From: Sutterella sp. AM11-39
GTDB lineage: Bacteria > Pseudomonadota > Gammaproteobacteria > Burkholderiales > Burkholderiaceae_F
DNA: 64,000 nt
Reading direction: 5' to 3'
NCBI RefSeq assembly: GCF_003472385.1
Contig: NZ_QRLV01000003.1
Location: 62,001 to 126,000, forward strand
Shown here: in pieces, positions 1 through 9,654 of the stretch
How positions within the stretch are numbered: the first letter of the stretch is position 1
Layout: each line of letters begins with the position of its first letter
Notes under the pieces: model-generated
Database searches by the model: none
Told to the model about the DNA's origin: nothing
Seen by the model: only the letters and a program-made list of their open reading frames with translations
Position numbers and translations under genes: made by a program

Positions 1-1
1 C

Positions 2-685
2 TTGTCGGCCTACCATATTCGCCAGGCCTGCGAGGACAGTTTGCGGCGTCTGAAGACCGACCATATCGATCTTTATCAGTTCCATCACATTGATCGCGAC
101 ACGCCTTGGGAGGAAATCTGGCAGGCCGTTGACGTACTCATCGACCAAGGCAAGGTCCTGTATGTCGGAAGTTGCAACTTTCCGGGTTGGGGAATCGCTG
201 CGGCGCAAGGCGAGGCAAAATGGCGTCGACACATGATGGGACTGGTAAGCGAACAAAGCCGCTACAACCTGGCGTGCCGTTCAATTGAGCTCGAAGTGAT
301 TCCGGCTTGCCGGTACGAAGGCATGGGCCTTTTGACCTACAGTCCGCTTGATGGAGGACTTTTGGCCGGAGCACTCAAGAAGGCGGCCGAGCGATCTCGC
401 CGCGGCAAACCGTCGCTACCGATCCGCGATCCTATGTTTAGGGAACGCGTTTCCGCTTATGAAGCCTTCTGCGAAAAGCGTGGCGTTGATCCAGCCGACG
501 TTGCGCTTGCATGGGTACTGAGCAATCCGGTCGTCACATGTCCGATTGTCGGACCGCGTACGCTGGAACAACTGGAAGACTCAGTGCGAGCACTTAATCT
601 GAAGCTCAAACCGGAGGATCTGGCAGAACTTGACACGATCTTCCCGGGACCGGGCGGCGAGGCACCCGAAGCCTACGCATGGTAA
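2..685 (+). CDS. Aldo/keto reductase, C-terminal part (gene enters from the left edge)
   Basis: The frame is open from the first complete codon of the window, and the true start lies outside. The 227 visible residues form the second half of an aldo/keto reductase TIM barrel: the segment ending LYQFHHIDR carries the family's conserved barrel histidine, followed by VGSCNF and, near the end, the NADP-binding helix VGPRTLEQLEDSV. The missing N-terminal part would hold the Asp, Tyr and Lys of the catalytic tetrad. Such enzymes reduce aldehydes or ketones with NADPH; the substrate cannot be read from sequence. It differs from the second reductase at 30096-30947, which is of the shorter 2,5-diketogluconate reductase type. 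Confidence 0.85.
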   Translation: MSAYHIRQACEDSLRRLKTDHIDLYQFHHIDRDTPWEEIWQAVDVLIDQGKVLYVGSCNFPGWGIAAAQGEAKWRRHMMGLVSEQSRYNLACRSIELEVIPACRYEGMGLLTYSPLDGGLLAGALKKAAERSRRGKPSLPIRDPMFRERVSAYEAFCEKRGVDPADVALAWVLSNPVVTCPIVGPRTLEQLEDSVRALNLKLKPEDLAELDTIFPGPGGEAPEAYAW

Positions 686-688
686 ACC

Positions 689-847
689 TCAAGCATGATC
701 GGTTTGCTTTGTTCGCGCAAATTGAGCGGGAGCCGCCGATGAATTCCATTTTTTCGAAGCGGCTTTCCCGACGGTATTGTTCGTGACGGCAGCGGCCAAG
801 ACGCCGTCAATGGCAATGGCTACGGCAAGCAACGACCTCTTTTGCAT
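689..847 (-). CDS. Possible small exported peptide or gene remnant (52 aa)
   Basis: An ATG is preceded by a purine-rich ribosome binding site (AAGGAAGGAG, 3 nt before the start codon). The 52-residue product begins MQKR and continues with a hydrophobic stretch (SLLAVAIAI...VLAAAV, residues 5-21) that looks like a Sec signal peptide, then a short polar tail rich in Ala, Lys and Thr. It ends just past the stop of the convergent aldo/keto reductase. It may be a true small secreted protein or the leftover 5' end of a deleted gene for an exported enzyme. No homologue is recognised. Confidence 0.3.
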   Translation of the reverse strand: MQKRSLLAVAIAIDGVLAAAVTNNTVGKAASKKWNSSAAPAQFARTKQTDHA

Positions 848-962
848 ATGCTCCTTCCTTATTTTTTGAGCGGCTGATGTTGCATTGCCGATTCTCGGAA
901 TTTGCTTTCGAAGCCTTGCCCAAGCCTATTGGGAAAAGATCCGGAAAGAGCTCAGGTCGTTG

Positions 963-1340
963 TCATTTGTAGAACACGAAGAAAACCGCCATCACGAGAC
1001 AAACGAAGGCAGCCAAGTGGTTCCAGCCGAAGTGGTTCTGGAAAACAACGACGGAGAAGAGCGCAAACACCGTGAGCGTGATGCACTCCTGGATGATCTT
1101 GAGTTGAACGAGACTGAAAGGGCCGCCGTTGCCTTCAAACCCGATGCGGTTGGCCGGCACCATGAAGCTGTATTCAAAGAGAGCGATTGCCCAGGAAAAA
1201 AGCACGACGGTGTAGATCGGCCATGCACTGAAGTTGATGACCTTCATGGTCTGGAGCTTTAAGTGCAGATACCAAGCGCAGGTCATGAAAATGTTGGAAA
1301 CGCAAAGAAGGCCGACAGCCAGAAGACCTTTGCTGAGCAT
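963..1340 (-). CDS. DUF486 small multidrug-resistance-like membrane protein
   Basis: A 125-residue integral membrane protein with about four transmembrane helices. The opening SNIFMTCAWYLHLK and the central FEYSFMVPANRIG are hallmarks of the DUF486 family, a branch of the drug/metabolite transporter superfamily with no assigned substrate. The start chosen (ATG at 1340) has GAGG five bases upstream and gives the family's usual length; a longer reading to 1427 adds about 29 residues unlike the family. It stands alone, divergent from aroC. Confidence 0.8.
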   Translation of the reverse strand: MLSKGLLAVGLLCVSNIFMTCAWYLHLKLQTMKVINFSAWPIYTVVLFSWAIALFEYSFMVPANRIGFEGNGGPFSLVQLKIIQECITLTVFALFSVVVFQNHFGWNHLAAFVCLVMAVFFVFYK

Positions 1341-1548
1341 AGAAACCTCGGAACAAACAGGCAAAAAAAGGGGGCCGACCACATGATCGGTTTGCAAAAG
1401 GCGGATTCTAGGACGAAAGGTCTTCAAGGAAAAGTATCGGTAAGGCTAAAATCATGACTGCGTCAGGTCGGGCAGACGTGTTTTGCGCTAAATTGAAAGC
1501 AAAGCGCAGTAAGGCGCATCCGTTTTCGTTTCAAGAGCGTACACAACC

Positions 1549-2640
1549 ATGTCAGGATCCAGCATCGGAAAGCTTTTTGTGGTGACAAACTTTGGAGAAA
1601 GTCACGGGCCGGCTATCGGTTGCGTGATTGACGGCTGCCCGCCCGGGATGCCTCTGAGCGAAGCCGATATTCAGCCCGATCTGGATCGTCGGCGTCCGGG
1701 ACAGAGCAAGTTTGTGACGCAGCGCAAGGAAGCCGATGCCGTCAAGATCCTTTCGGGCGTTTATGAGGGTGTCACAACGGGGACTCCCATCGCTCTTTTG
1801 ATTGAAAACACCGACCAAAGAAGCCGCGACTACTCGGAAGTGGCCAGACAATTTCGACCGGCTCACGCCGACTGGAGCTACTGGAACAAATACGGGATTC
1901 GGGATCCGAGGGGAGGCGGCAGAAGTTCTGCTCGTCTGACGGCGCCGACGGTGGCGGCGGGCGCCGTGGCACGCAAGTGGCTCAGTACCGAGCTCGGCAT
2001 TACGATTCGCGCGCGCGTTTCCTCAATCGGTACGGTAAAGCTTCCCCTGGAAAACTGGGATGAAGTCGACAACAATCCGTTTTTTGCCGCCAATGTCAGC
2101 AATATTGCCGAGGTCGAAACTTATCTCGGCAAGATTCGAAAAGAGGGAAACAGCATCGGCGCCACGGTCGAATTCGAGGCCATGGGAGTACCGGCGGGCC
2201 TAGGCAGTCCTCTATACGATCGGCTCGATGCTCGGCTTGCCTATGCCTTGATGGGAATCAACGCCGTCAAGGCCGTCGAAATCGGCAACGGATTTGAGGC
2301 GGCAACGCTCACGGGAGCTGAAGGCAACGACCAGATGACCGCGCAGGGGTTTGCGAGCAACAATGCGGGCGGCATTTTAGGCGGCATCTCAAGCGGCGCT
2401 CCGATCACCGGTCGTATTGCCATTAAGGCGACACCTTCGATTCTGACGCCCTTAAAGAGTTTGGATATCGGGGGCAACGAAATCGAAGTGGTCACCAAAG
2501 GCAGACACGACCCTTGCGTGGGCATCCGTGCCGTGCCTGTGGTGGAGGCTGCCATTGCCTTGGTGCTGATGGACGCTGCCCTGATGCAGCGCGCTCAGTG
2601 CGGAAATTTGGGTATTCGTCCGGAAGAGTTGTTCCGTTAA
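1549..2640 (+). CDS. aroC: Chorismate synthase
   Basis: Catalyses the last step of the shikimate pathway, 5-enolpyruvylshikimate-3-phosphate to chorismate, using reduced FMN; it acts in the cytosol as a tetramer. The 363-residue length is normal. Signature 1 (NFGESHG, residues 14-20) and signature 2 ([12 protein letters not shown], around 120-132) are intact, as is the C-terminal [13 protein letters not shown] region. It is a single-gene unit closed by a strong terminator at 2661-2695. No other aromatic pathway gene is adjacent; trpF lies 41 kb away. Confidence 0.97.
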   Translation: MSGSSIGKLFVVTNFGESHGPAIGCVIDGCPPGMPLSEADIQPDLDRRRPGQSKFVTQRKEADAVKILSGVYEGVTTGTPIALLIENTDQRSRDYSEVARQFRPAHADWSYWNKYGIRDPRGGGRSSARLTAPTVAAGAVARKWLSTELGITIRARVSSIGTVKLPLENWDEVDNNPFFAANVSNIAEVETYLGKIRKEGNSIGATVEFEAMGVPAGLGSPLYDRLDARLAYALMGINAVKAVEIGNGFEAATLTGAEGNDQMTAQGFASNNAGGILGGISSGAPITGRIAIKATPSILTPLKSLDIGGNEIEVVTKGRHDPCVGIRAVPVVEAAIALVLMDAALMQRAQCGNLGIRPEELFR

Positions 2641-2660
2641 CAAGGATCCGGGCAAGCAAA

Positions 2661-2695
2661 CGCCGACCGTAGAGGTGCCAACGGTCGGCGTTTTT
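2661..2695 (+). terminator. Intrinsic terminator of aroC
   Basis: A perfect 10-bp inverted repeat (CGCCGACCGT and ACGGTCGGCG) with a 10-nt loop is followed at once by five T. It begins 20 nt after the aroC stop and also separates aroC from the convergent symporter gene. Confidence 0.9.
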
Positions 2696-2710
2696 GCGTC
2701 AATCGAACGC

Positions 2711-4171
2711 TTAAGAAGCGGCAGCGACCGACGTTTGCATAGACGCCTGCCAGCGGTGGTAGCGGGCGTTGGAGGCTGTGGGCAGGAGGCTTCCGACAAC
2801 CATGGCGCTGCCGGCGGCAAGGAAGCCGCCCAACACCGACGGGAAGACTTCTCCGAGCGGCGTGAAGGTGAGTACGGCCCAGACGGAGCCGCCCACAAAG
2901 ATCGACATCCATGCACCCTGCGTCGTGGCACGCTTCCAGTAGAGACCCATCACGAGCGGCCAGAAGGCGCCGACGACCGGGAACTGGTAGGCCATGGCCA
3001 CCATGTCGTAGATGGCGGTACCTTCAAACCAGAGGCTGTAGGTAAGCACGGCCACCGCAAAGAACACCAGGGTCATGCGCATATAGGGAAGCTCGCGGCC
3101 TTCAATGCGCACGAAATTGCGCAGAACGTTTTCGACGAACGTCGTGGCCGGGGCAAGCATCGTGGCCGAAGCCGTCGACATGACCGCGCTCAGGACGGCG
3201 CCGAAGAAGAGCACGCGCAGCCACCAGGGCATGTAGTCGCGAATGAGCGTGGGCAGCAGTCGCTGCGGATCGGTCGTCAGAAGCGTTTCACCCACGCCCG
3301 GCATGGCGAGCACCGCCGCGCACACGATGAACATCGGCACGAATGCAAAGAGGATGTAGAACATGCCGCCGAGGATCGGACCGCGCACCGCCGTCTTGGC
3401 GTCACGCGCACTCATCACGCGCTGGAAGACGTCTTGCTGCGGAATCGAGCCGATCATCATCGTGATTGCAGCCGAGATCCAGAAGAGCCAACCGTTGAGG
3501 CTCATTTCCGGCCAGGGGTTGAAAAGATCGCGCGAAGCGGCAAAGGTCACCACCTGCCCGAAACCGCCCGCCATGTCGCTTGCGCAAACCGCCACGGCGA
3601 TGAGACCTGCCACGATGATGATCATCTGGAAGAAGTCGGTCACGGCCACTGACCACATGCCGCCGTACACGGTGTAGAACAGCACCACGAACGTGCCGAT
3701 GGTCATGCCGAGCGAAACGCTCACGGCGCCTTCGGTGACGAGATTGAGCACCAGACCGAGCGCGGCGACCTGAGCGCCTACCCACCCCAGATAGGACAAA
3801 ATGATGAAAATGGCGCAGGCAAGCTCAATCTTCTTTCCATAGCGCTTGCGATAGAAGTCGCCGATGGTCAGAAGGTCCATCTTGTAGAGCTTGCGGGCAA
3901 AGAACATGCCCACCAGAATGAGCGCCATTCCGGAGCCGAACGGTTCTTCGATGACTCCGGCAATGCCGCCTTCGATGAAGCGACCCGGAAGACCGAGCAC
4001 GGTTTCGCTGCCAAACCAGGTGGCAAACGTGGCCGTGATCACCATAGCCAACGGAAGAGAACGCCCTGCCAATGCATAATCGGCGGTATTGCGTACGCGG
4101 CGAGCCGCCCACAACCCGATTCCGATCGAAACCAGCATGTACATGCAAACCAGTACGATCAGCTGCGTCAT
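2711..4171 (-). CDS. Sodium:solute symporter family protein
   Basis: A 486-residue membrane protein with roughly 13 transmembrane helices, of the SSS family (TC 2.A.21), which couples uptake of small solutes to sodium. The N-terminal half shows the family pattern: a first helix, then NTADYALAGRSLP, then ATWFGSETVLG. The substrate is unknown; proline, pantothenate, carboxylates and urea are all carried by family members. The ATG at 4171 is chosen because GGAGAGG lies just upstream and the protein then starts directly with the first helix; an upstream in-frame start at 4297 would add 42 residues of non-membrane sequence. Confidence 0.85.
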   Translation of the reverse strand: MTQLIVLVCMYMLVSIGIGLWAARRVRNTADYALAGRSLPLAMVITATFATWFGSETVLGLPGRFIEGGIAGVIEEPFGSGMALILVGMFFARKLYKMDLLTIGDFYRKRYGKKIELACAIFIILSYLGWVGAQVAALGLVLNLVTEGAVSVSLGMTIGTFVVLFYTVYGGMWSVAVTDFFQMIIIVAGLIAVAVCASDMAGGFGQVVTFAASRDLFNPWPEMSLNGWLFWISAAITMMIGSIPQQDVFQRVMSARDAKTAVRGPILGGMFYILFAFVPMFIVCAAVLAMPGVGETLLTTDPQRLLPTLIRDYMPWWLRVLFFGAVLSAVMSTASATMLAPATTFVENVLRNFVRIEGRELPYMRMTLVFFAVAVLTYSLWFEGTAIYDMVAMAYQFPVVGAFWPLVMGLYWKRATTQGAWMSIFVGGSVWAVLTFTPLGEVFPSVLGGFLAAGSAMVVGSLLPTASNARYHRWQASMQTSVAAAS

Positions 4172-4383
4172 CGCACCTCTCCTTAAAAAAGCGTAACGAC
4201 GAAGGATTTGTAGAGTAGCTGCAACCATCCGCGGTTTGCGTTGCCAGTGTGTTTCGGCCGCTTCGTTTTTTGCAGTGCGCGCAGTATATGGATGCACGAG
4301 GAAAAATGGGGCGCACGAAGAAAAAAATTTTTCCTCAAATGCGCCCGGAGTTAATCGAGATCAAACTTTGCCATTTTGAGATG

Positions 4384-4453
4384 GGTAAAAGTACCTAAAA
4401 ATCGCGGGTTTCGAACTTGAAAAGTGTTGCAAAAAGTCCTCAGGTAAAAGTAC
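4384..4453. repeat. Two direct copies of GGTAAAAGTAC
   Basis: The 11-mer GGTAAAAGTAC occurs at 4384-4394 and again at 4443-4453, 59 bp apart, in an AT-rich stretch upstream of the symporter gene (start 4171, minus strand). Repeats at near-integral helical spacing suggest a regulator-binding region. The rest of 4172-4516 shows no gene. Confidence 0.45.
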
Positions 4454-4516
4454 TCATAAATCCTTGAAAGGCAAGGAAAATTCGAAAGATCTCAATATTG
4501 GGAAAAATGACTGTTA

Positions 4517-4559
4517 ATAAAAAACCGCTTTGCGAAAAACGAGTCTCGCAAAGCGGTTT
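4517..4559 (-). terminator. Intrinsic terminator of rne
   Basis: On the minus strand a 14-bp perfect stem (arms 4546-4559 and 4522-4535, sequence AAACCGCTTTGCGA) is followed by a T-rich tract. It starts 21 nt after the rne stop. Confidence 0.9.
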
Positions 4560-4580
4560 CGAGTGCCGAAAAGGCAGGAA

Positions 4581-7500
4581 TTAAGCCATGAACTTCGGAT
4601 CGGTTTCGATCTGGGTCAGGGGGCCCTCTTCGATGACTTCAAGCACGGGGCGCGGGCGGCCGGCCACCGGCTTGGCTTCGTAGGAAAGCGGCGTCACAAG
4701 CGAAGCATCCGTTTCGACCTGTTCAAGACCAGCTTTGGCAAGATTCTCAGCGAGATTCTTGGCAATGTCAGCAATGGGTTCAACTTCAGCTTTGACTTCC
4801 GGAACCGTTTCTACGGCAGCGGCGTCGCTTGCTGCAGACTCAACGGCCGGAACTTCGGAAACAACCTCCGGTGCTTTTTCGACAGAAATATCGACAACCT
4901 TTTCTTCGATCGTTTTTTCGACCGGAGCGGGAGTCGGGGTCGGTTCAGCGGACGGCACAGCTTGGTCCGGTTCGACTGCGGTTGCCGTGGTGGTCACGAC
5001 CGCGGTCTCGGCGGTATCGCTGTCGGCATCGGTAAGCGATACGGTGTCGAGGTTCTTCGTCGGACGGCGGCGACGGCGCGGACGGCGGCGACGGCTTTCG
5101 CTTTCGATCACGGTTGTGTCATCGGACTCGGGCGCGTCGGATTTCTCTTCCTGCTCCACACGAAGGATTTCTTCGTGCATTTCAAGCAGCGCATCGGGTA
5201 CCGGCGGCAGCTCGTCGGTTACGGCACCGGCACGGATCGCTTCGAAGGATGCTTCGATCGGTTCGTCCGTTTCGGGGCGCGGCTGACGCGGTTTACGGCT
5301 ACGGCGCGGCTTGACTTCACGTTCGGCTTGAGCAGACGTTTCGGGAGCGGCAGTTTGCGTCGCAACGCTTTCAACCGACGTTTCCGTCGTCGGCTCGAGT
5401 GTTTCAACCGTTTCAACGGCAACGAATTGCGCTTTGTCTTCCACGGGAGCGGCAACGGCTTCCTGCTCGACGGCGGTCACCGGTGCGGCGTCCTTGGCGG
5501 ACATTTCTTCGCGGCGCGGCTTGCGGCCACGGCGGGAACGGCGTTCTTCGCTGCGGGCTTCTTCAGCGGCGACCACTGACGTTGTGACTTCGGTCGTCTG
5601 GACTTCTTCGGTGGCCAGTTGTGTCTTGAGCTGTTCGCGCTTGGCGCGGCGCTGTTCGCTGCGGGCCTTGTTGCGTTCACGCGGATCGCGGGAAGCCTTT
5701 TCCTCACGAGCCTGACGTTCGCGCTCTCTGAACTCCTTGATTTCCTTGCCCTTGCCGGAGCGACGCGGTTTGCGCTTACGATCGCTCTTGAGCTCTTCCT
5801 TGGCTTCTTCCTTCTTGGGTTCGGCAGTTTCACCGCCAATGCCGAAGAAGGCCATCAACTTGGCAAAGAATCCCTTTTCTTCTCGGGCCTCGGTCTTGGC
5901 CGGAGCCGCAGCGGCGGGCTTTTGCTCTTCGCGCGGCGTATGCGTGGGTGCTACGTCGCGCGGCAGGATGTTCTTGATCACGGGAACCTGCTTGGGACGC
6001 TGCTGCTCTTCCTTTTCACGGGCGGACTTGAGCGCATAGGGGTCATCGGCGATCGGCGAGAGATCTTCGGCGCGCTTGTAGCTTGCGAGATCGTCGTCGA
6101 GCCGTTCGTCATCAAGACGCAGACGTTCGATGTGGTAGTGCGGCGTCTCGAGGGAAATGTTCGGAATGAGGACCACGGGCACCTTGAAGCGCTGTTCGAT
6201 CTTGGCGATTTCGCCGCGCTTTTCGTTGAGCACGTAGGTGGCCACATCCACGGGGACCTGAGCGTGCAGAGCTCCCGTACCTTCCTTGGCGGCTTCCTCC
6301 TGCAGGATGCGAAGTACCTGGATGGCGCAACTTTCGGTGTCGCGGATGACGCCGACGCCGTTGCAGCGCGGGCAGGTGACGTGGTTGCCTTCGGAGAGCG
6401 ACGGACGCAGTCTCTGTCGCGAGAGTTCCATCAGACCGAAGCGGCTGATGCGGCCGGTCTGAACGCGAGCGCGGTCGGGACGGATCGCTTCCTTGAGACG
6501 CTGTTCGATCTGGCGCTGGTTCTTCGGTTCGGCCATGTCGATGAAGTCGATCACGATCAGACCGCCCAAGTCGCGCAGACGCATCTGACGGGCGACTTCG
6601 TCGGCCGCTTCCATGTTGGTGCGAAGTGCGGTTTCTTCAATGTCGGCGCCGCGTGTGGCACGAGCCGAGTTCACGTCGACAGCCACCAGAGCTTCGGTGT
6701 GATCGATCACGATAGCGCCGCCCGAGGGCAGGGGCACGGTACGGGAATAGGCCGATTCGATCTGGTGTTCGATCTGGAAACGCGAGAAAAGCGGCGTTTC
6801 TTCACGGTAGCGCTTCACTCGGCCGACCAGATCGGGCATGACGTGCGCCATGAACTGGCGGGCCTGATCGTAGATGTCGTCCGTGTCGACGAGAATTTCG
6901 CCGATGTCGGGCTGGAAGTAGTCGCGGATGGCGCGGATGACCAGGTTGCTTTCCTCAACGATGAGGAAGGGAGCCGGATTGGCGCGGCGCAGCGGCTTGC
7001 CGTCGCGCACCGATTCGGTGGTGTAGTGCGTCACGGTACGGCCGCGGTCGTTTTCGCTGTATTCGTACTGCGGTACGGCGGCTTCCGAGATGGCGCTCCA
7101 GAGCTTCAAAAGGTAGTTCAAGTCCCACTGAAGCTCTTCGACCGTGCGGCCGATGCCGGCGGTGCGGGCGATCGTGCTCATGCCGGAGGGCAGATCGAGC
7201 TGATCCATGGCTTCGCGCAGTTCCTGGCGTTCTTCACCTTCGATGCGACGGGAAACACCGCCTCCGCGCGGGTTGTTGGGCATCAGAACGAGGTAGCGGC
7301 CGGCGAGGCTGATGAAGGTGGTGAGTGCCGCACCCTTGTTGCCGCGTTCTTCCTTTTCAACCTGAACGATGAGTTCCTGACCTTCGGTGAGCGCTTCGCG
7401 GATGGTGGCGGTGCGAACGTCGACGCCTTCCTTGAAGTAGGCGCGGGAGACTTCCTTGAAGGGGAGAAAGCCGTGGCGTTCTTCACCGTAGTTGACGAAG

Positions 7501-7667
7501 CAGGCTTCGAGCGAAGGTTCGATGCGGGTGATGATGCCCTTGTAGATATTGGATTTGCGCTGTTCGCGGCCGGCAACTTCGATGTCGATATCGATGAGTT
7601 TCTGGCCGTCGACGATCGCCACGCGGGTTTCTTCGGCGTGGGTCGCGTTAAATAGCATGCGTTTCAA
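4581..7667 (-). CDS. rne: Ribonuclease E
   Basis: Essential endoribonuclease for mRNA decay and rRNA/tRNA processing, membrane-tethered and the scaffold of the degradosome. Residues 1-500 are the catalytic half: S1 domain (about 36-125), DNase I-like domain with Mg-binding D331 (VAVDVNSA) and D374 (VIDFIDM), and the Zn-link C432/C435 (CPRC). The long C-terminal half is low complexity and acidic, with a short hydrophobic segment (FFAKLMAFFGIGG) resembling a membrane-binding helix, followed by Arg-rich RNA-binding stretches near residues 620-690 and again farther on. TTG at 7667 is preferred: GGAG is 8 nt upstream, whereas ATG at 7658 is too far from it. At 1028 aa it is typical. A paralogue, rng, lies at 21284. 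Confidence 0.96.
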   Translation of the reverse strand: MKRMLFNATHAEETRVAIVDGQKLIDIDIEVAGREQRKSNIYKGIITRIEPSLEACFVNYGEERHGFLPFKEVSRAYFKEGVDVRTATIREALTEGQELIVQVEKEERGNKGAALTTFISLAGRYLVLMPNNPRGGGVSRRIEGEERQELREAMDQLDLPSGMSTIARTAGIGRTVEELQWDLNYLLKLWSAISEAAVPQYEYSENDRGRTVTHYTTESVRDGKPLRRANPAPFLIVEESNLVIRAIRDYFQPDIGEILVDTDDIYDQARQFMAHVMPDLVGRVKRYREETPLFSRFQIEHQIESAYSRTVPLPSGGAIVIDHTEALVAVDVNSARATRGADIEETALRTNMEAADEVARQMRLRDLGGLIVIDFIDMAEPKNQRQIEQRLKEAIRPDRARVQTGRISRFGLMELSRQRLRPSLSEGNHVTCPRCNGVGVIRDTESCAIQVLRILQEEAAKEGTGALHAQVPVDVATYVLNEKRGEIAKIEQRFKVPVVLIPNISLETPHYHIERLRLDDERLDDDLASYKRAEDLSPIADDPYALKSAREKEEQQRPKQVPVIKNILPRDVAPTHTPREEQKPAAAAPAKTEAREEKGFFAKLMAFFGIGGETAEPKKEEAKEELKSDRKRKPRRSGKGKEIKEFRERERQAREEKASRDPRERNKARSEQRRAKREQLKTQLATEEVQTTEVTTSVVAAEEARSEERRSRRGRKPRREEMSAKDAAPVTAVEQEAVAAPVEDKAQFVAVETVETLEPTTETSVESVATQTAAPETSAQAEREVKPRRSRKPRQPRPETDEPIEASFEAIRAGAVTDELPPVPDALLEMHEEILRVEQEEKSDAPESDDTTVIESESRRRRPRRRRRPTKNLDTVSLTDADSDTAETAVVTTTATAVEPDQAVPSAEPTPTPAPVEKTIEEKVVDISVEKAPEVVSEVPAVESAASDAAAVETVPEVKAEVEPIADIAKNLAENLAKAGLEQVETDASLVTPLSYEAKPVAGRPRPVLEVIEEGPLTQIETDPKFMA

Positions 7668-8634
7668 TTTTCACACTCCGTTGCTGACGGTGTTACTGAC
7701 GCGAACAACCGTCCGGGCGGGCGCGTGCCGACACGGGCGTTTTTGTGAGACGAATGCAAACGGGCAAGGCGGGATGGGAACCTTAGTCAAAGTCCCCGGA
7801 CTTCTTTATGACGCGCACGACAAGGAGGCGCGAACCCCTGAGGCGGGATCCGAGCCGCGTGGCGGACAAAAGAAGTGAAGACGCACGGATTGTGTCGGTC
7901 TGCTGCGTTTGGCAGCCGGACGCGATGGGGAGAGCACGCGGGCGGACAGTGACAGCGCCTCATTCGCCTCGGCTTCGGCCGCGGCGACAGCTCGATCCCT
8001 CACAAAACCGGTTGGTCCTTTGGTGTTTTGGCGCGCAAAAACAGCCTCGCATGTCCCGAAGACGGGGGCAAGAAGCGAAAGCATCAATCGAACACAAAGC
8101 TCGCAGCGCACGACCCAAAAATCCTTACTCGTTTGAAGTCTTTCAAAACTTCACGTATCGGCAGACGTCTTGTACAAAGACGCCTTGCCCTGCTTTCGAA
8201 TGTTCGGACTCATCGAAAAGGTTCGCGTGCCTCGATCAGGAGCTCGCACCCGATTATTCGTTCAATCGTTCCCCGGGGTCTTTGCTGTGATTCAGCTCGC
8301 CGGGGCGGGGCAGCTCGACTGGTCTGCAACGCCCAACCCGTCTTGCGACGCAAGTCCGAGTTTTCGAAAGCGCATTAAAAAATCAGTACCGGCGTCAATC
8401 CTCGCTTCAAGCGTGACAGACGCCCCAGACGTTAGAAATATGCGTCAACATACTTCAAACGGCATCAAAAGCGCGGGCTTTCGGCCTTAAAATGTGCAGA
8501 CCTGAAAGCTTCGGCGCCTATAAATTCGCTGCGCAGAAAGTGCCCTGCACTTCAACTGCACCGCGCAAGGCGCAAGTATAACTTTAATTGCACCGCAATG
8601 CCGTGATGGTTGCGGTTGGAAATACAAAAGCACA
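7668..8634. other. 967-base gene-free region between divergent rne and rluC
   Basis: No convincing gene is seen. Short frames on both strands lack ribosome binding sites and have compositions typical of antisense translation. The side next to rne is GC-rich with many short inverted repeats, as expected for a long structured rne leader; RNase E is known in other bacteria to autoregulate through its 5' UTR. Close to rluC a TATAAC (8577-8582) could be a -10 element. Any RNA structure here would need covariance analysis. Confidence 0.5.
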
Positions 8635-9654
8635 ATGGCTGAACTTGCAAACACCGCCGCACGTACCGTGACGGTTATCGACGAGTCCGAAGTCCGGGAC
8701 TTCAATCGCGTCAACTATGTTCGGGTCTCAGAGCGTAGCGACGGACAGCGGCTCGACAACTTTCTGATGCGTGTTTTAAAAGGCGTTCCAAAGAGCCACA
8801 TATACCGCATCGTGAGAAACGGAGAAGTGCGTATCAACAAAAAGCGCGCCGAATGCCAGACAAAGATTGCGCTCGACGACGAAATCCGCATTCCGCCGGT
8901 GCGCACAGCCGTCATGGATGAAGCGGCGGCTCCTTCCGTCAAGCCTCTTGCTGCCGACGAACTCCCGATTCTGCGTGAAGACCGAGATCTCATCATTGTG
9001 AACAAACCTTCCGGTCTGGCCTGTCACGGCGGCTCCGGCGTGGCCTTCGGTCTGATCGAGCGCTTGAGAGCGTCTCGTCCCGAATGCAAGTTCCTGGAGC
9101 TGGCGCATCGGCTCGACCGAGACACTTCCGGACTGCTGATCGTCTGCAAAACCCGCAAGGCGCTCGTTCGTCTGCACGAAATGCAGCGGCAAGGCGAAAT
9201 CGAAAAGCGCTACCGTCTGCTGGTACAGGGCGATTGGGTCAATCAGCGCGAGCACGTGCGTGCGCCGCTCACCAAATACACGCTCGCAAGCGGGGAACGG
9301 CGCGTGCGCGTTGACGAGGAAAACGGCCTTCGCTCGCATACGATCTTTACGCTCATCAAGCGCTATGGTGACGTTTCGTACCTCGAAGCTGAACTCAAGA
9401 CCGGTCGCACGCACCAGATTCGAGTGCATGCCGCAAGCGTCGGGCATCCTCTCGTGGGCGACGCCAAATACGGCGACTATGCATTTAACGAAGCGGTGAG
9501 AAAGGGGGCGCTCGGGCTTCCCTTCGGGCGCCTTTTCCTTCACGCCGAGCGGCTCAAGTTCACGCATCCGGTGACGAAAGAACCCATGGTGGTGATTGCG
9601 CCGCTTGAAGCCTCGCTCAAAGCCTTGATCGACAACTTGAACGACCGGCAATGA
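8635..9654 (+). CDS. rluC: 23S rRNA pseudouridine synthase, RluC family
   Basis: Isomerises specific uridines of 23S rRNA (955, 2504 and 2580 in E. coli RluC). The 339-residue protein has an N-terminal S4 RNA-binding domain (about 36-95: RLDNFLMRVLKGVPKSHIYR) and the RluA-type catalytic domain with the invariant aspartate in HRLDRDTSGLL (around 158-168). GRTHQIRVH closes the catalytic core. Its stop overlaps the next start by four bases (ATGA), a translationally coupled pair typical of Betaproteobacteria. It is divergent from rne. Confidence 0.93.
   Translation: MAELANTAARTVTVIDESEVRDFNRVNYVRVSERSDGQRLDNFLMRVLKGVPKSHIYRIVRNGEVRINKKRAECQTKIALDDEIRIPPVRTAVMDEAAAPSVKPLAADELPILREDRDLIIVNKPSGLACHGGSGVAFGLIERLRASRPECKFLELAHRLDRDTSGLLIVCKTRKALVRLHEMQRQGEIEKRYRLLVQGDWVNQREHVRAPLTKYTLASGERRVRVDEENGLRSHTIFTLIKRYGDVSYLEAELKTGRTHQIRVHAASVGHPLVGDAKYGDYAFNEAVRKGALGLPFGRLFLHAERLKFTHPVTKEPMVVIAPLEASLKALIDNLNDRQ

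Noticed and set aside
5619..7655. A 678-codon open frame on the plus strand opposite rne
   Set aside because: It is the exact antisense of the RNase E catalytic half; its length follows from the codon bias of rne, it has no ribosome binding site and its translation has no family-like features.
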